Positions 61,428 to 64,000 of a DNA stretch of 64,000 nucleotides are shown here, in pieces. This stretch comes from Leptolyngbyaceae cyanobacterium (GTDB lineage: Bacteria > Cyanobacteriota > Cyanobacteriia > Cyanobacteriales > Aerosakkonemataceae). Made by a program: the position numbers and the translations under genes. The notes beneath the pieces were generated by a model, which saw only the letters and a program-made list of their open reading frames with translations, had not been told where the DNA came from and did no database searches. The stretch covers positions 1-64,000 of the forward strand of contig DATNQN010000089.1 in assembly GCA_036703985.1 (NCBI GenBank). The letters run 5' to 3'. Each line of letters begins with the position of its first letter. Position 1 is the stretch's first letter.

Positions 61428-64000
61428 ATGCGATCGTACTTGCCATTTCATCGGCTGAAAATCCCTCTCCGGCTGTTCTTAGTCGTTCCCTTCCTCCTGC
61501 TGCTGGTAATCACCGTCGGAGTTACGAACTACTTTTCAATTCAAAATAGTCGGGAATCGGTGCAAGAACTGGCGCACCAGTTGATGACGGAAGTTAGCGA
61601 TCGCGTTCGCCTCTACCTGGATAATTATTTAGAACAACCTCACCGAATCAATAATCGCAACGCTAAGTCGATCGATTTCCATCAACTCGATCTGCGTCGC
61701 TTGGATGAAGTAGAACGATATCTGATTTGGCAAAGCTCTAACTTCGATTACATTCCAGGCATTGTTTATGCGAACGAACGGGGAGATTTTAGAATTGCCG
61801 AGTCCTCTAATGGTGTCAAGTCAATTTGGGTAACAGATAGCCCCAATATTAGAAAATTTGCTCAATACTCCATCACTGCTGATGGAAAACGAGGTCAATT
61901 ACTCCAAATGGGAGAATATCCGCCAGACTGGGATATTCGACAACGCTCTTGGTATAAATTAGCCAAACAAAAAAAACAAAGTACTTGGAGTTCGGTTTAT
62001 CCGTTGGGTGATGGTAGCGACTTAACTATTAATGCTAGTTTACCCGTTTACGATTCCATCACCAAAGAATTCATCGGCGCTTTTGCGGTGAAGTTGCCTT
62101 TGAGTAAATTAAATCAATTTCTCAAAAATTTGAAATTGGGCAATTCCGGGCTATTTTTTCTGATGGAACCGAATGGTTATTTAATCGCCAGTTCGACAGA
62201 TGAATTGCCTTTTATTAAAACTCCAGATGGAAAATTCAAAAGAATTTTAGCAACCGAAAGCCAACATCCCTTAATCCGTTCTGTCAGTCAATATCTAGCA
62301 TCGCAATTGAAAGATGTGAGCGCGATCGACCAACTAAAAACATTAGATTTTCCGATCGACAATCAAACCTATTGCGTACAAATACAGCCATATAAAGATC
62401 GGCATGGATTGAATTGGTTGCTAGTAACGATCGTGCCGAAATCCGATTTTATGGCGGAGATCGATGGCAATACCCAGCATACGATTCGGCTGACAGTATT
62501 GGCAGCGATCGCAGCGATTTTATGCGGGATGACGATCGCCAATCGAATTGCCAGTCCGATGTTACTGCTCTCTCAAACCTCAGCGGCAATGGCGCGAGGC
62601 AATTTAAATTTGCAAATGCCGGAAGATATGCCAGTGCGGGAACTAGCGCTAATGGCGCGTTCCTTTAACTTGATGGCGCAACAATTGCGAGCAGCTTTCG
62701 ATCGCATCAACACCGATCTGCAAGAATCGGAATCCAGATATGCCATCATCTTTCGCAACAGTCCCGATCCGGTGAGCATCACCACTTTAGAGGATGGACG
62801 CTGGATTGATGTCAACAATAGTTTTTTGGAAGTCAGCGGTTATAGCTATGAAGAAATCATCGGTAAAACCGCACTAGAAACTAATTTTTTGATTGATTTG
62901 TCTCAGGGAGAAGCGATCGTCAGAGAACTTAAAGAAACCGGTATTGTCAGAAATCAAGAATTTCACTGGCGGACTAAATCCGGTGAAATTAAAGTATCCC
63001 TCGTTTCTTGTGAAATCATCGAAATCGCCGGCGAAACTTACGTTCTTAATATAAGTAAAGAAATTGGCGAAATCAAAAAAGTAGAAGAGGCATTGCGTCA
63101 AAGCGAAGCACGATTTCAGGAAATCGTCAAAACCATCAGCCAACTTTTCTTCGTGCGATCGGCAATTACCGGACAATTTATTTATATTAGTACTGCTTAC
63201 GAACGAATTTGGGGACGTAGTTGTGAAAGTTTGTATGAAAACCCTCAATCGTGGGCACAAAGCATTCATCCAGAAGATCGCGCCTCGGTAGAAAAATCTC
63301 TGCAAATCCAATGGGCGGGAAATTCTGTTGCGCGAGAATACCGAATTATTCGACCGAATGGGGAAATTCGGTGGATATTTACTCAAATTAATCTAGTGAG
63401 AGATGAAGCGGGTAATCCATCTAATTTTATCGGTTTTGCTACGGATATTACCGATCGCAAACATCTGGAATTGGCGCTGCAAAAATCGGAAGCCAAATTG
63501 AGCGATATTATTAACAGCCCGATCGCATCGATCGTCCGCATTCAAATGTTTGCCGATCGCAATTGGAATATCGATTACCTTTCAGCAGGTTGCGAAACGA
63601 TCTTTGGCTATACCGTAGAGGAATTTTTTCAAGAAAAAACCATTTGGCTCGCCAGAATAATGCCAGAAGATCTAGAAAATACGATTCTACCTTTATTCGA
63701 TCGAGTGTTGATCGAGCCGATCGTCACTTGCGAGTATCGTTTCTATCGCAAAGATGGCAGCTTGCGCTGGTTATCTGCCAGAATGACTTGTCGATATGAC
63801 GCGGATTTTAATTGTTGGTGGATCAACCAGTTTACCGTCGATATCACCGATCGCAAAACCTTAGAAAAAGAACTCGCATTCCGAGAAGCTCAACTAAATG
63901 CCTTTTTTAATTGTGCGCCCCTCGGTCTTAATATAATCGATGACGAATTGCGATTTGTCAAAATCAACGCACCCTTGGCAGAAATTAATGGAGTACCGAT
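61428..64000 (+). CDS. Cache-HAMP-multi-PAS sensor protein, 3' end outside the window
   Basis: From ATG 61,428 the frame is open for 857 codons to the window edge. The N-terminus has a membrane helix (about 14-35, LFLVVPFLLLLVITVGVTNY), an extracytoplasmic dCache-type domain (about 40-345, with RQRSWYKLAKQ and FIGAFAVKLPLSKLNQFL), a second helix (about 352-372), a HAMP domain (about 372-425) and then at least four PAS/PAC units (about 435, 560, 685 and 820 onward, with ITDRKHLE and ITDRKTLEKE linkers). The C-terminal output is missing; a histidine kinase is the most likely ending. It may be part of the chemosensory cluster or simply follow it. Confidence 0.9.
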   Translation, partial: MRSYLPFHRLKIPLRLFLVVPFLLLLVITVGVTNYFSIQNSRESVQELAHQLMTEVSDRVRLYLDNYLEQPHRINNRNAKSIDFHQLDLRRLDEVERYLIWQSSNFDYIPGIVYANERGDFRIAESSNGVKSIWVTDSPNIRKFAQYSITADGKRGQLLQMGEYPPDWDIRQRSWYKLAKQKKQSTWSSVYPLGDGSDLTINASLPVYDSITKEFIGAFAVKLPLSKLNQFLKNLKLGNSGLFFLMEPNGYLIASSTDELPFIKTPDGKFKRILATESQHPLIRSVSQYLASQLKDVSAIDQLKTLDFPIDNQTYCVQIQPYKDRHGLNWLLVTIVPKSDFMAEIDGNTQHTIRLTVLAAIAAILCGMTIANRIASPMLLLSQTSAAMARGNLNLQMPEDMPVRELALMARSFNLMAQQLRAAFDRINTDLQESESRYAIIFRNSPDPVSITTLEDGRWIDVNNSFLEVSGYSYEEIIGKTALETNFLIDLSQGEAIVRELKETGIVRNQEFHWRTKSGEIKVSLVSCEIIEIAGETYVLNISKEIGEIKKVEEALRQSEARFQEIVKTISQLFFVRSAITGQFIYISTAYERIWGRSCESLYENPQSWAQSIHPEDRASVEKSLQIQWAGNSVAREYRIIRPNGEIRWIFTQINLVRDEAGNPSNFIGFATDITDRKHLELALQKSEAKLSDIINSPIASIVRIQMFADRNWNIDYLSAGCETIFGYTVEEFFQEKTIWLARIMPEDLENTILPLFDRVLIEPIVTCEYRFYRKDGSLRWLSARMTCRYDADFNCWWINQFTVDITDRKTLEKELAFREAQLNAFFNCAPLGLNIIDDELRFVKINAPLAEINGVP

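Noticed and set aside
61292-61549. Plus-strand frame before the Cache/PAS sensor
   Set aside because: It overlaps the start of the sensor gene in another phase, and its Phe-rich text comes from a T/C-rich spacer.

Overview
The window is cyanobacterial chromosome. The evidence is direct: divergent psbH and psbN, a SulP bicarbonate transporter close to BicA, an SLH/OprB porin, an RRM protein upstream of rpsU, many copies of the HIP1 octamer (GCGATCGC), and heptamer tandem repeats of the kind found in filamentous cyanobacteria. The amount of signalling machinery and the small palindromic repeats suggest a large-genome filamentous or multicellular lineage (inference). No rRNA, tRNA, CRISPR array, prophage or intact transposase was recognised.

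Layout. 0.2-8.1 kb: CAP lipoprotein, RNase D-like exonuclease, an ABC exporter pair, then a 7TM histidine kinase/receiver/adenylate cyclase fusion flanked by two paralogous rhodanese domains that both lack the catalytic Cys. 8.8-10.4 kb: bicA. 10.5-12.6 kb: mobile-type small repeats and two exported pentapeptide-repeat proteins. 12.9-17.5 kb: porin, sugar/H+ symporter, unknown exported protein. 17.5-17.9 kb: a P-loop ATPase pseudogene interrupted by a MITE. 18-28.5 kb: mutL, a GGDEF/EAL protein, another MITE, a third pentapeptide protein, a CHASE hybrid kinase and its receiver/kinase neighbour, which carries Tyr where the phospho-acceptor His should be. 28.5-34.4 kb: murF-GNAT-exonuclease on the minus strand, a conserved unknown protein, the RNA-binding protein and rpsU. 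34.5-36.2 kb: pth-tatA and psbH (minus), psbN (plus). 36.5-38.4 kb: three genes sharing an unusual N-terminal leader (consensus MExLAYxxxAxxYE), two of them with the same 17-nt element exactly 46 nt before the ATG. 38.6-46 kb: unknown proteins, an alpha-mannosidase and repeat-rich spacers. 46.5-50.3 kb: two convergent sensor kinases. 50.7-64 kb: a one-strand chemosensory cluster, cheY-cheA-cheW-mcp-(PAS-HEAT)-cheR-cheB, followed by a Cache/HAMP/multi-PAS sensor running off the window.

How the parts fit. The chemosensory cluster has every core part of an adaptation-competent array: kinase, coupling protein, receptor, methyltransferase, methylesterase and a single-domain output regulator. Its only receptor is a membrane-free, apparently sensorless MCP, and a large PAS-HEAT repeat protein lies between the receptor and cheR. 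That arrangement, and the leader family at 36.5-38.4 kb, are the best candidates for something not well described. Several intergenic spaces hold short non-coding elements with terminal inverted repeats, two of which abut or interrupt damaged genes.
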